Assembly (NCBI GenBank): GCA_002077065.1 | Contig: NAJO01000034.1 | Span: forward strand, 62,001 to 126,000 | DNA: 64,000 nt | Reading direction: 5' to 3' | DNA from: Cryoendolithus antarcticus | Taxonomy: Eukaryota > Ascomycota > Dothideomycetes > Cladosporiales > Cladosporiaceae | Shown: positions 29,143 to 40,475 of the stretch, one piece after another | Layout: every line of letters begins with the position of its first letter | How positions within the stretch are numbered: the stretch's first letter is position 1 | Notes under the pieces: model-generated | Seen by the model: only the letters and a program-made list of their open reading frames with translations | Told to the model about the DNA's origin: nothing | Databases searched by the model: none | Translations under genes and position numbers: made by a program

Positions 29143-30395
29143 TCAGTGCCCGATGCCTAGCATGCTTGCGAAATCCACTCCTGGCCTGCGCGAGTGTCAG
29201 TGACCGTTGTCTGTAAAGTAATATGGAGTCTTACTCACGTTGTCGTGGGTAGAATGACGACTGGCGAAGTGGGTGTAGGCAGCGGTGTGAGAGTCACAGT
29301 CTTGGTCCCTGCTGTGATAGTGGAGGTGATGCGTGTAGTGATTGTGCTCGTGACGTGCGATCTTTAGAGGGTCAGCATTGCTCACGTTGTTTGCTACTGC
29401 GCTACTCACGACACGTGCTCCACAGTCTGCGTCTCATATACTGTGCTGCCCGTGCTGGCTGCTCTCGTTGAAGACTCCGTGCTTTCCATCTCGGTCTCAT
29501 AGAAGAGGCTCATGGTTGTTGACATGCTGAAGGTCGTCAAGTACTCGGTTATGTTAGCTACGAAAGTCTCAACGATGACTTGCGACGGGCCATTGATGGT
29601 CATGGTGAAGTTGAAGCTCGTAGTTGTGGTCGCGTTCGTGGTGAGCAGTGTAGTTTTCCAGACTTCGTACTGTCGAATGCATTCTTCCGTGCCATTCTCG
29701 TAGGTTGCGCACACCTTCAGGTCCACCTCAGCAGGAGGGCCGGCGCGAGTGAGCTCCTGCCACGGCGCAAGATAGTATGTTGTCAGCGTCTGAACAGTAG
29801 GCGCCGGCGTGATCAAAGCGATTGCTCCGCTGGAGACCGTTGCATTGGCCGTGCTGTTCAGATCGGGCGTTGGCGTGGGATGAGCGAGCACGTAGCCATA
29901 TCTGGTGGAGAAAGTGATGTCTTGTGCACATTGCGACACGGTATAGGTCGTGGTGAGATCGCTCAATACCGTCGCGCACACCATGGTCACAGTCGTGAGA
30001 AAGGTTGTCGAGCAGGTCCCATTGCCGGGTGGTGTAGAGATTGAATAATTCTGATACGGCGCGGTTGTCGGTACTGATGATGGCGGCACCGTTACGTGGA
30101 AGAACGCGAGCGGTGGCAGCTCGCACAATGTCATCTGTGGTGGGTAGGTTGTAACAAGCTGGCTCTGCTTCGTGACCTGCACAGGCGATGCTCCTGGCGA
30201 TGGTGTGATCAACGTCAGAACACCATTCGCCGTTAGGCTTGCAGGAATTCTCTGCGAGCCATATTGACGCTTCGGCTTGAACTTCGGCTTCGGTATGTCG
30301 AGTGCTTCATGCTGGTATGCCGGCGCCCGGTGCGCAGCAGTGAGACAAGAGTAAGTGAGTGCAGCAAGTGTGAAGAGAGAGCGTAGTGGCGCCAT
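29143..30395 (-). CDS. Thr-rich secreted protein, lineage-type
   Basis: Three exons, 30395-29410, 29361-29239 and 29185-29143, with introns of 48 and 53 nt (GTGAGT donors), giving 383 residues. The start is the ATG at 30395, which opens a signal peptide (MAPLRSLFTLAALTYSCLTAAHRAP); the longer upstream frame has no such signal. A short basic segment (PKPKFKPKRQ) follows, where a KR site could be processed. The remainder is very rich in Thr, Ser, Val and Pro with many N-glycosylation sequons (NYS, NGT, NST, NAT, NFT, NIT) and six to eight Cys. The C-terminal Ser/Thr stretch continues through exons 2 and 3; no GPI-type hydrophobic tail is present (it ends in MLGIGH), so it is probably released or wall-trapped. 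No catalytic motif recognised. Confidence 0.72.
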
Positions 30396-30649
30396 GTCCT
30401 GCTGGCTGATAACTGCATGTACCTTTATCGCATGCGATGCCGTGTGAGTTGACCTGTAGTCGTCGCGATACATGTCTCGTCGTGACATGTCGCGCCAAGG
30501 TATGCTGGCATTCCTGCTCGAGCCTCAAAACAATCCAGTGGTTGTTCAGTATCTCGTGTGGAGTGTAGGAATGTAAGACATCCTAGCACTGATATCTCCT
30601 TACGTTCACACTTTTCTTCCAACACCGAGGTTCGGATATACGTGCGGTC

Positions 30650-32287
30650 TCAATTACTGTCTCCATCCGAGTCCATAAGCTCGTCCTCGCTCTCGTCCGA
30701 GTCGCTTTCCATCGGCGCGGTGCCACTACCATTGACTTTAGCTGCCGCACCTTTTATTGCTTGGCGTACCATGCGGTCATGCTCGCGCTGCAACAACACC
30801 TTTCGCTCAACCTGTAGTTTCTCCATCTTGTCAAAGCTGGTCTGCTGAACCCTACGCAATGCGTCAAGTTGCGCCTTAAGTTCGATGACTTGCTGTTGCG
30901 CCATGGCATCTGGCGGCCCAGACTCAGTCTGCTCGAGGGCCATGAAGTCTTCGTCATGATCGACTGGATGACCATTGGTTGTTGGAATGGGCCCACCAGT
31001 CCAAGAGGCGAGCTCACCAAGTCCTTCGTCAAGTACGCCGGCGGGAAAGTATGGTGCAGACAGCGATTGTTGGAAGAGCGACTGCTTCGATTCGACACTA
31101 GATGCAGGTACTTGTAGCCGAACGTTGAGTGCATAATTGCCCGGAACAGCTCCATGATCCGAGTCCGCTGCCTGAAACGCTCCAAACCTTGGTTTCGTAA
31201 CCGCCTCAATCCTGATACCGCTACTCGTTTTCGCATCGAAGTCAGGAATCGGTAGCATGCTGAGATTGTGTACGGGCCCAGGAAGAGGTCCTTGTGTAAG
31301 TATGGACTTCATCTGACCAGTGACGACATCCCAAGACAGAATCGCGCCAGACTCGTGGCCCGAGAGAAGCGTCATACCGTCGAACGATAGCGTCAGACTA
31401 CAGGTAGCGCCGATAGCTTTGTCCGAGGGCTCCCATAGTTTTGACTTTGGCTGTAGAGGTGCTTGCGTCCTCCTATTGTCATGAAGGGTATCGATCGGCG
31501 TGCTGCCGGGCCCATACAAATCTATCCGCTGGACACTACCGTTCTCGTAGCCGAAGAAAAGCGCTCTGTCATCGGTACCTACAGTCATGGTAGTTGGCAC
31601 ATACGGCAAGAGGTATGTGCGCAGGGTGGTACAAGTCTGATAGTCCCAGACTAGGCAAGTCTTATCTTCTGCCGCCGTGAAGACGATGTTCTGGAAGCTT
31701 TCGCTGTGCCCAATAGCCATTGCGCGAATAGCTGAGCGATGAGCTGAGAAGCTGTGCACCGGTGATAGAGCTTGCGTTCCTGCATTCGCGAAGGAGAGCA
31801 GCGCTGGTATCGACCAGACATGGCATGTTGAGTCCAGTGAAGACGAGATCAAGAAGTTCGAAGCTGCATCAACGACTAGTCCAGTCACAGCCTGCAAGTG
31901 TGATTGAGCAGTCGTGACCTGTCGACCAGACGCAATCTCCCAGAGCAAGAGCCTTCCCTCAGCCGTGCCCAAGACGAGCACAGCATCGTCGCAGGCGAGT
32001 GCCAAGCAGGTCACTCGTTCGGTGAAGGGCACGGTAGCTTCTTGGTTACCGCGTTCCCGGCTGTAGACGTGAACTACAGCTTTGTCGGCTTGCGCAGCGA
32101 ATATGTGAGAGTCGCTCACTGCAAGACAATTTGGCTGTGTGGCGCTTTTCTTGAAGCTTGATCGTGGCGCGACGAGTGGTAGATGTTCGTACAAGAAGAT
32201 CGAGGCATCTTTGGCGATGCTGGTACTGACCTTCTTGGTCGACGCACCTATGGCGGCGACGAAGTGCTCGGTCAACATGTTCAGCAT
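30650..32287 (-). CDS. IPI3: Rix1-complex WD40 protein Ipi3
   Basis: Intronless, 545 residues; ATGs at 32287 and 32278 are both possible (MLNMLTEHF). The N-terminus LTEHFVAAIGASTKK and the WD repeats CLAVSDSHIFAAQADKAVVHVYSRE, VTCLALACDDAVLVLGTAEGRLLLWEIASGRQ, VTGLVVDAASNFLISSSLDSTCHVWSIPALL and AIRAMAIG...IVFTAAEDKTCLVWD match Ipi3 (WDR18). With Rix1 and Ipi1 it acts in ITS2 processing and late 60S maturation, and links to replication licensing in yeast. A C-terminal coiled-coil segment (residues ~470-520) follows, with a Ser/Asp/Glu acidic tail (ESDSDESEDELMDSDGD). Upstream and divergent is the SGNH hydrolase gene. Confidence 0.9.
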   Translation of the reverse strand: MLNMLTEHFVAAIGASTKKVSTSIAKDASIFLYEHLPLVAPRSSFKKSATQPNCLAVSDSHIFAAQADKAVVHVYSRERGNQEATVPFTERVTCLALACDDAVLVLGTAEGRLLLWEIASGRQVTTAQSHLQAVTGLVVDAASNFLISSSLDSTCHVWSIPALLSFANAGTQALSPVHSFSAHRSAIRAMAIGHSESFQNIVFTAAEDKTCLVWDYQTCTTLRTYLLPYVPTTMTVGTDDRALFFGYENGSVQRIDLYGPGSTPIDTLHDNRRTQAPLQPKSKLWEPSDKAIGATCSLTLSFDGMTLLSGHESGAILSWDVVTGQMKSILTQGPLPGPVHNLSMLPIPDFDAKTSSGIRIEAVTKPRFGAFQAADSDHGAVPGNYALNVRLQVPASSVESKQSLFQQSLSAPYFPAGVLDEGLGELASWTGGPIPTTNGHPVDHDEDFMALEQTESGPPDAMAQQQVIELKAQLDALRRVQQTSFDKMEKLQVERKVLLQREHDRMVRQAIKGAAAKVNGSGTAPMESDSDESEDELMDSDGDSN

Positions 32288-32793
32288 TTACATCAGTCCG
32301 GGTGTCTGCTACACCTGCGGACAACCTTACATGCATTGCCTGCACATCTTTTCTAGCTGTGAAACAAGCTTTTCCTAGCGCCGAGTCAGGCTAGTCAGGT
32401 ACGAGCCGCATCTGCCCTCCACAACCTCACCACTTCCAAGCACTGTTGCCTTCTCCTCAGTGATCTCCATCAATTTCACCATGGTACGAAAGCGTGCGTA
32501 ACGGCTCGATGAAATTCTTCCGAGTTTCTGCTCCTTCCCTGGAACTCTGGAACGACTTCGACACATGCAATGAGCATGAAAGACGACGATGTATCGCTCT
32601 ACCGGATCTACCTTCTACTTTAGCCGCCAAAAGTTCGGCTACTGGAGTACTTTTCACAACATTGACAGGTTTCCCCGGACCCCACACGCAGGGCAGAAGC
32701 CGACGGTGATGAAGCCGTATAGTTCGATCAAGGTCTAAGTATTGCTTCATGTCCTTTCACTGATTCTCGTTGCACCTCTTCAATATCGGCACC
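32288..32793. other. divergent promoter region, IPI3/SGNH hydrolase
   Basis: 506 bases between the two starts. No gene, repeat or recognisable regulatory motif found. Confidence 0.45.
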
Positions 32794-34185
32794 ATGTCTG
32801 GCATTATGTTCATCAAAGCACTTGCCTTTGCGGCACTGATCGTACCATCGTTAGCAGCACCACCATCGTATGGCGGTTCCTCGATCACACCAAAGCCTCG
32901 TAATGGCCACTGGGTTGATATATGGACAACGATGCCGCAGCTGACAGAGTACGCCAATCTGCCACCACCGCCATTTGTATGACAGCTCGAATACGAATAT
33001 GACGATACTCGCTAACAAGGACAGAACCAATCTGGGCTCGTTTTCTCGAACTCTACCATCCGCCAGACACTGCACATGTCAATCGGTGCCTCGCAGATTC
33101 GAGTCCGCATTTCCAACGCTTTCGGTGCGGTCGAGCTACCGATCACGAAGGCTACGATCGCATACCCTCTCGCAGGAAGCGGCTACAACAAGACTGGCTC
33201 GCCATTGATCGACACAACTTCACTGCAAACTCTCACCTTCTCCGGCAACAATTCGATCGTCATCCCGAACGGTGCTCTCGCAGTTTCGGATCCCCTCAAC
33301 TTTCCCATCGCCCCGCAATCAATCATCTCCATCACTATCTACCTCGCCTCAGGTCAAGCCACGAACTACGTCTCCTCCCACCCAGGTAGCCGTACAAGCT
33401 CCTGGATCTCCTTCGGCGATGCCACCTCAGCCCGAAACCTCACGGATCCCAGCACAGTAGCCTCCTTCCACTGGTTCTTCCCCAGCGCCATCGAAGCCTG
33501 GTCTCCACAGCAAACAGGCGCCTTCGCCATTGTAGGCGACTCCATCACCGACGGCCGCGGCAGCTACAACAATGCTAATGGCCGCTGGCCAGACTTAGTC
33601 CTGGCCCGTATGCAGCAATACGGTCCAACGAAGAACATCGCCGTGGTCAATCAAGCAGCCGGCGGCAACAGGGTTCTCTACGATGGCAACGGTCCCAACG
33701 CTCTCGGCCGGGTTGACCGCGATGTCCTCGCTCAGTCTGGAGTCAAGTACGCGATGGTCTTCGAAGGCGTGAATGACATCGGCACCGCCCCGAGCGACAC
33801 GTACAACCAAACCATAACTGGCGACCGCCTCATCCAAGCTTTCGAACAGATGATCACGCGAGTCCACACGTTCGGGATCCCATTCTTCGGCGCCACGATC
33901 ACGCCGTTCGGGTGCTATAACTCTTCAATCCAAGCTTACAGTACACCGGAGCGGGAGGTGACGAGGTTGAGAGTCAATGATTGGATCAGGAACAGTGGCG
34001 CCTTCGACGCTGTCTTGGACTTCGATAAGTCGCTCAGGGATCCGAAGAATGCGACGCAGTTGAACCCGGCGTATGATTCAGGGGATTGCTTGCATCCTAA
34101 TCCGGTTGGGTATCAGCATTTGGCGAACGAGTTTCCGCTGGGGGTGTTTGCCAAGTTCAGTGACGGCGTGAGCAGCTTCAACTAG
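32794..34185 (+). CDS. secreted SGNH/GDSL-family hydrolase
   Basis: Two exons, 32794-32976 and 33025-34185, with a 48-nt intron (GTATGA donor, GCTAACAAG branch, ACAG acceptor; phase 0), giving 447 residues. The start ATG at 32794 begins a signal peptide (MSGIMFIKALAFAALIVPSLAAPP). An N-terminal beta-rich region (MSIGASQIRVRISNAFG) precedes the catalytic domain. SGNH blocks are complete: AIVGDSITDG (Ser234), AAGGNRVL (Gly/Asn), EGVNDIG (Asn) and DCLHPN (Asp415, His418). Esterase activity, perhaps on acetylated wall or plant polysaccharides, is likely from the fold; the substrate is not evident. Several N-glycosylation sequons support secretion. Confidence 0.9.
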
Positions 34186-34472
34186 ATCAGCAACGTCTTG
34201 CTAACAGTACTGCTATAATCCATGACAATACGTACCTGGGTCCCATCGTTGTTATTGTTCTCCGTCGCTGCCATATATGTGCCAAGACTCTCTTCTCAAG
34301 TCCCTGTGCACGGACGTCTCAAAAGTTCACAGGCAACAAAAAAGTTGACTTCCAATCGCGGCTTTTACATTGATCTTTCCCTAATATACTCCGCCTCACC
34401 AGTGCTCAAAGTTCGTGAGACGTCCAGACCATATCACAGCACATACATCAATCCCACAACAAGCTGCCCAAG

Positions 34473-36206
34473 ATGAGCGACGACGAAGTTCCCGGATCTC
34501 CCACCCCTCCACCCACAAAAACCACAATCGGCCTCTCCTTCGGCAACACAAACTCCTCCATCGCATACACCGGCGCCGACGGCAAACCAGAAGTCATCGC
34601 CAACGAAGAAGGCGACCGTCAAATTCCCTCAATCCTCTCATACGTCTCCGGCGAAGAGTACACAGGCACACAAGCCAAGGCGCAGATCGTGCGGAACCCA
34701 ACGAACACCGTAGCCTTCTTCCGCGACTTCTTGGGGAAGGGATTTGGGAATGTGGATCCGACTGCTTGTCACGGGAGTGCGCATCCGAAAAAGCTTGGGG
34801 AGGATGGGGTTGGGTTTGTGGTGAAGGAGGGGGAGGGCGAGGAGGAGACGGAGATCTCGGTTGAGGAGGTTGCGGTCAGGCATCTGAAGAGACTGAGGCA
34901 GAGCGCGGCGGATTATCTTGGACGAGAAGTCGGGAGCGCAGTGTTGACGGTGCCGAGCGATTTTACAGAGGAGCAGAAGAGTGCTGTGAGTAAGGCTGCG
35001 TCGAAGGCAGGGTTGGAGATTATCCAGACGATACATGAGCCTGTTGCAGCGTTGCTGGCACATGATGCGAAGCTGCTGCAGAGTGGAGAGGGGGATGAGA
35101 GCAAACACGACAAGATCGTGCTTGTTGCCGACTTGGGAGGCATAAGGAGTGATATCGCAGTAATCGCAAGCAGAGGAGGCATCTACACCACACTCGCCAC
35201 CGCTCACGACTACGAGCTCGGCGGCTCAACACTGGACAAAGTCCTGATCGAATATGCCGCGAAGGAATTCTTCAAGAAGAATAAGTCCGCCGGCGACCCG
35301 CGAGAAAACGCTCGATCCGTAGCAAAACTCACCCTCGAAGCCGAAGCCGTGCGAAAAGCCCTCAGCATCGGCCAAAACGCCTCCTTCTCCATCGAATCCC
35401 TCATAGACGGCCGGGACTTCACGCTCGCCGTCCCGCGAACTCGCTACGAGCTGCTGGCGAACAAAGTCTTCGCGTCCTTCACGCGCTTCATCGAAGCTGC
35501 GGTCCAGAAAGCCGAGCTTGATATCCTCGACGTCGACACCATCCTCCTCACAGGTGGAACGTCGCACACACCCAAGATCGCCGCAAATCTACAAGCCCAC
35601 TTTCCGTCAACAACGACGATCATCGCTCCTTCGACTTCCGCAACAGCCACGAATCCCTCTGAGCTCGCGGTACGAGGCGCCGCGATCCAAGCCAGCTTGA
35701 TCTCAGAGTTCGAGAAAGAGGACATTGAGTCCAGCACCGAAGCCGTCGTCACCGTAACACCACACACCCACCACCCCATTGGCATCGTCTTGGGCAACGA
35801 TAACTTCGCCGTCATAGTCCCAGCCGACACGCCCGTTCCCGCGCGCCGCACAGCCCAGATCCCTGTCCCGGCTGGCGGCGATGTGCTCATCCGCCTCGCT
35901 GAAGGCGTGCGCGAGATCAAAGTCACGAAGCCGGAGAAGCCCGCTACAAACGGCACCAAGGACGCGGATGACAGTGATGAGGACAGCGACGAGGAGGACG
36001 AGGAGGTCCGGGAACGGGTGTTTAAGAGTAAGAAAGTGCTTGCTGAGGCTGGGATCAAGGGTGTGAAGAAGGGCGGAAAAGTGGAGGTGCAGGTCAATGT
36101 GCAGGCTGATTTGAGCGTTAGTCTTGTGTGTCGCGAGGTGGGCGGGAAGGGTGGCGTGAGGGGAACGATCGAGAAGGCGCAGGGAATGAATGGGAGCGCG
36201 AAGTAG
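34473..36206 (+). CDS. SSZ1: ribosome-associated Hsp70 Ssz1
   Basis: Intronless, 577 residues, ATG 34473. With zuotin, Ssz1 forms the ribosome-associated complex that stimulates Ssb chaperones on nascent chains. The Hsp70 nucleotide-binding fold is clear: TIGLSFGNTNSSIAY, VGSAVLTVPSDFTEEQK, IIQTIHEPVAALLAHD, VLVADLGG, ELGGSTLDKVL and ILLTGGTSHTPKI. The phosphate loop reads GNTNSS instead of the GIDLGTT of canonical Hsp70 (the Thr-Thr pair is missing), as in Ssz1 proteins, which have little ATP hydrolysis. The substrate-binding region is short, with an acidic stretch (DDSDEDSDEEDEEV) at about 505-520. A 277-base gap separates it from the convergent NCS1 permease. Confidence 0.93.
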   Translation: MSDDEVPGSPTPPPTKTTIGLSFGNTNSSIAYTGADGKPEVIANEEGDRQIPSILSYVSGEEYTGTQAKAQIVRNPTNTVAFFRDFLGKGFGNVDPTACHGSAHPKKLGEDGVGFVVKEGEGEEETEISVEEVAVRHLKRLRQSAADYLGREVGSAVLTVPSDFTEEQKSAVSKAASKAGLEIIQTIHEPVAALLAHDAKLLQSGEGDESKHDKIVLVADLGGIRSDIAVIASRGGIYTTLATAHDYELGGSTLDKVLIEYAAKEFFKKNKSAGDPRENARSVAKLTLEAEAVRKALSIGQNASFSIESLIDGRDFTLAVPRTRYELLANKVFASFTRFIEAAVQKAELDILDVDTILLTGGTSHTPKIAANLQAHFPSTTTIIAPSTSATATNPSELAVRGAAIQASLISEFEKEDIESSTEAVVTVTPHTHHPIGIVLGNDNFAVIVPADTPVPARRTAQIPVPAGGDVLIRLAEGVREIKVTKPEKPATNGTKDADDSDEDSDEEDEEVRERVFKSKKVLAEAGIKGVKKGGKVEVQVNVQADLSVSLVCREVGGKGGVRGTIEKAQGMNGSAK

Positions 36207-36483
36207 GCGACAGACGCAGTGAGATGAGCGAGATCGGGGCGAGGAGCTGACGAGCGCGTCTATGCTCGTGCTTGCAAGAGTATACAGGCGTTCTGGTCAA
36301 GAATTTGGGGGCATAAGCAAGATAGAATCCGTAGAAAGCGTCATGTTTCGATAGCGACGGCACGCTAGTCCGATTGAGACTATCATCAATTCATCCCTTC
36401 CTCCCCCTGAATCTTTTCCCCTCGTATCTTATCTCCTTCCCTCCACTACCTTACACAGCCTCGGCTCCCGCTACATAGCGGAT

Positions 36484-38750
36484 CTAAACCTCAAAGGCCC
36501 TCGTTACGATGGAAGGCTTGTGCTCGGCATAGCTAGCGCGCCGCATGCTGACGTTCTTCGCGTCATTCGCGGCGATGATGTCTTCGCCCGTATCAGGGTG
36601 GTCCATCTTGCTCTCCAAGTGCGGGAAGAAGCGGTTGAAACCCCAGTAGAAGAGGCCGGCGGCGGCGAAGGAGTAGATGTAGCCGATTGCGAATCTAAGT
36701 CTGCGTTAGCAACCGGTCCACCAATGTCGCAACGTTGGAGAGGGAGAGGGGTGAAAGGGGGACGTACAAATGCTGCCCGCCGATCGAGACTCCGGTGGTC
36801 TGTTTACCGGCGACAACAATATTGTTCACGAAGCCTGGCAGCGGCGGAACGCAGCCGATGAAGAACGCTAGCACGGCGCGCCAGTTGGAGGCGAATTTCG
36901 GGCTGTAGCGGTACATGCCGTGGAAGTTGTACATGTCCGGGACGGAGACATTGGTGCGGCGGACGATGTAGTAGCTAGTCGAATTGCGTCAGTGGAAGTG
37001 TCACGGGAATTGGGAGAGTGGAAATTCGTACTCCGTGATCAGGATGGAGGTCATAGGGCCGAGGAAGATGGTGTAGCCGCCGAGGAAGGCGAGGAATTTT
37101 GCAGCAGAGGCGAGGATTTTCCACTACAAGAGTGTCAGTGCTGGTCCTTCCTGCATCTGTCATGTCAAGGAATGCAACATACTGGCACGAAAGCCCAGCT
37201 TCCAATGAAAGCAGCCAGCAGCTGTCCACGGCGGATGTTGATGTACTTCGGGTAGAACGACATCAAGTCATTCGCAGCGCTGATCGAGTTGGCGGAGATG
37301 TTGATACCGAGGGTAACGATAATAAGTCCGATTGCGGCGAAGGCAGCTGCTGCACGACCGCCATGCGTGCCGGACTTCTCCCAATAGCCGATGATGGTGA
37401 TGGGGTTCCATTCGACTGTGCCGTAGGCGGTCTCTGCAGCAGCGGCGGTGAAAATGCCGAGGAGGCCAACGATGGCTGTGGATGGATGTCAGCAAAAGGA
37501 GTTGCGCTGAAGCTGATGGAAAGGCGACTCACTGAAGATGATGGGAATTACGATCGCTTGGACGTTCTGCGCGCTGGGCTTGTTGGCGTAACGCGAGAAA
37601 TCACTGTCATCTTCGGTCAGTGGTCTCTCGTTTGCATGGATCACCTCGTCTACTTACGCGATGTTCAATCCAAGGGTCGCGTAGTTGCCGAGCACGCCGT
37701 TGAGATCTGCGAGGGGAGAGCAAGTCAGCACTCTGTTATCAGCAACATTGGGAATGAGGCGGGCGTACTGGCGAAGAAAGCCCATGTGAGAGCCGAGCCG
37801 AACGCCTTAGGTCCACCGGTAACGACAGAGCTCCCAGCAATGGTCCCGCCAGCTCGGCGAAGTGTGTCGCCGAAGACGGCCAAGAACACTATGGGTGCGA
37901 TGACGGACTTGAAAGCGAAGAAGTATTGGACCTATAGCGTGTTAATTCGTGACATCGTGAGGAGCGGCAACCGAGAGTCCTACCTTCGTGTAAGGGATGC
38001 AGAGGAAAGGGATCTGCAGCAGGAAATACAACAAAAAAGCGATCATTCCGCCCGTCTTAATGCCTTCGCCATCTGGGATGGTGTTGTGGATGTGCGCAAA
38101 GCTGGGCCAGATGCATGTAAGCAGGACCTCCATGCATTGTCCGCCGGTGGTCGTTTGTACGCTGCGATGGTCAGTCGCTGCCATTGCAGTCTTCGAGCCG
38201 ATTGTCACTCACCCTAGCCAGACAATAGCTAGCACGCAACGAGACAGAACGACGAAGTAGCTGAAGTAGTAACCGAAAGGCATGCGTGCGAGGACCGGGA
38301 ATGGAGTGTGAAGCTGTCTCTCATGAGTGCTACGCTCGTCTTTGGTCTGCACTGCGTACATACCGTCGCACCCATTCTCCCGTTGATGGTGATGACCAAG
38401 CCCATGATGGTGTTACCCAGCACGCAAGCTCCAATAGCCATTCTCCAGTCCAGCCCAACAGCGATCATACTGGAAGCCACCTCCCAATTGCTCACAGCCC
38501 ACGCATCGGCCATCCAGTAGGCAACATACGCGCCCCAATTCCACGTCCGCTTTGAAGGCGGAATGGGGTCGAAGTCGGCATTGGAGGCATTCTTGGTGGC
38601 TGCGAATGAGGACTCCTCTTGTCGCACAGCCAGGTTGAAACGGTACCTGGAACGAGTGTTCGAGACATGGCCAGTCTCGGCAGGCTCGATGTTGGATGAG
38701 GCGGGGGATACCTTATCGGTCGAGAACGGCTTGGTGTCCTGAGAAGCCAT
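36484..38750 (-). CDS. NCS1-family nucleobase/vitamin permease (Fur-type)
   Basis: Ten exons with nine introns of 50-67 nt: 38750-38364, 38313-38213, 38161-37984, 37931-37769, 37706-37658, 37603-37533, 37475-37183, 37123-37032, 36974-36768 and 36700 (or 36694)-36484. All joins keep frame, giving 585 or 583 residues. Signature blocks: PSKRTWNWGAYVAYWMADAWAVSNWEVASS, PFPVLARMPFG, WPSFAHIHNTIPDGEGI, ALTWAFFASMN, NIADFSRYA, SANSISAANDLMSFYPKYINIRRG and LITDYYIVRR. This NCS1 symporter family moves uracil, allantoin, uridine, purines or vitamins with H+ or Na+. The substrate cannot be fixed by eye. The last intron has two possible acceptors six bases apart, either adding Leu-Arg before FAIGY or leaving it out. 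Confidence 0.9.
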
Positions 38751-39749
38751 GTTGACTCCTTACCCGTGTAGACGATGATGAGGTCGGCAAAGAGGCGACA
38801 CAGGGTCGGTAGCCGGGTGCTTATAGCTACGCCTTATCGTGTGCATGTAGATAAGGTGTGTGCGCAAAAAGTAATCGCTGCAGGGTCGCACCTCGGATCA
38901 GCCCTAGGTGGTAGAGCAGATCGCCTATAGCAGCAAGGATACGCGAAGCCTCTCGCCAATGAAGAGATCTAGGCTTCTTCGAGGTCAAGGATATCGGGGA
39001 GATGGGGAAAATCAGTGGAGTGATTGAGAGATAAGCCCTACCTGATTGACTTTCCACCACATGGCATTGACTGTCCACGAAGCATTGTTTGGCCAATTGT
39101 GTCATTACGATGATGGTGCTGTCTGCAGTTGATGCGTACTGCACACCGAAGATCTCCTCCAGGATCTTACCAGCGATGACATGAAGACGCCCGTCAGTCT
39201 CAGCAACGCGAGCTTTTCAGTGGCTGCTGTCGCGTGCACAAAGTGTCTTATCTTTCGGTGGCGCATCCCGCAGCTCGCGGCGTGGGACGAAGCTTATTAA
39301 TTCCTGTCGTGGTTGCGCGGCGCCCGGCAGCATGAATGTTGAGGTCAAGACTGCCGACACGCAAACGACCGTCCACTGCCTAAATGAGGCTCCGTGGGTT
39401 TGCGATGGGTGCCGTAATCCGACACGGTTCTGACCGTACAAAGTAGGAGTTGGGCGGCTCGAAGCTAAGGACCCATGTGTTCGGAGCTACGAAGGCTGTA
39501 AAGCTGCAACATCCGAGAGCACTCAAACAGCTGTCCCTATAGTCTATGCGTGAGGTAGGCTCTAATCCCAGTGATCCCTGACTGGAAGGTTTGAAGTGAG
39601 GTTGATGGAGTGGAGGGGAGTGGAAGCGAAGTGCCACCGTGAGATCCGCTTCTACTGGCGACAAGCGTGCCAAGACCGCCACTTCGACTTCATCTCGAGA
39701 TCGAGTCTTTCCATTCACATATGCCTCTCACTCAGTCATTACACCTGCA
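38751..39749. other. divergent promoter region, permease/RRP40
   Basis: 1.0 kb between starts. Contains only short chance frames; an in-frame extension of RRP40 back to 39639 lacks conserved sequence and is not used. No repeats recognised. Confidence 0.45.
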
Positions 39750-40475
39750 ATGTCCACACCCATCCTCCTCCCTGGCACATCCCTCCCCGCTTCCCTCCTT
39801 CCCCGCCCAAACAAATCCGGCACGCTCACCCTCGGTCCCGGCCTCCGCCACACTCCCCCCCAAACAATCACCACCACAACCCTCGGCACCCTCTCCACCG
39901 ACCCCAAGAAATCGGCGCTCTGGCTTGAGAACCTCACAGGCCGCTACTCGCCCTCTGTCAATGATCTTGTTATCGCTCAAATTCACCATAGCTCGACGGA
40001 TACTTATAGCTGTACGTTGACGCCGCATACGCCGTTTGCGCTGCTGGGGCAATTGAGTTTTGAAGGCGCGAGTAAGAAGACGAGACCGCAATTGAAGAGT
40101 GGGGATCTGGTCTACGCTCGCGTGTGCAAGGCTGGCAAAGGCGAAGACGTGGAGGTAGAATGTCTAAACTCTGCGACTGGGAAAGGCGAGGGCATGGGCC
40201 CGCTGAAAGGCGGAATGACGTGCGAGGTGTCACCTGGGTTTGCAAGGAGACTGATGCTGGGAAGGAAGAAGGGCGGCGTCATGCTGCTAGAGGGTGTAGG
40301 GGAGAAAGTGAAGTTCGAGGTCGCAGTAGGCAGGAATGGGGTCGTTTGGGTCGACAGTGGGAGCGTCGCGATCACAGTAGGAATTGGAAGATTAGTACAG
40401 GACGCTGATAAGAGCGGCTGGACTGTAGAGGAGCAGGAGAGGGCTGTCAAGAAGGCCGTGAAAGACATGAGCTGA
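39750..40475 (+). CDS. RRP40: exosome subunit Rrp40
   Basis: Intronless, 241 residues from the ATG at 39750 (MSTPILLPGTSL). The N-terminal domain (TLTLGPGLRHT...ITTTTLGTL), an S1-like barrel (PSVNDLVIAQIHHSSTDTYSCTLTPH, GDLVYARVCKAGKGEDVEVEC) and a KH domain (KFEVAVGRNGVVWVDSG) appear in the order of Rrp40/EXOSC3, one of the three cap proteins of the RNA exosome. The KH GxNG loop is present as GRNG. It degrades or trims RNA as part of the complex in nucleus and cytoplasm. Confidence 0.88.
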   Translation: MSTPILLPGTSLPASLLPRPNKSGTLTLGPGLRHTPPQTITTTTLGTLSTDPKKSALWLENLTGRYSPSVNDLVIAQIHHSSTDTYSCTLTPHTPFALLGQLSFEGASKKTRPQLKSGDLVYARVCKAGKGEDVEVECLNSATGKGEGMGPLKGGMTCEVSPGFARRLMLGRKKGGVMLLEGVGEKVKFEVAVGRNGVVWVDSGSVAITVGIGRLVQDADKSGWTVEEQERAVKKAVKDMS

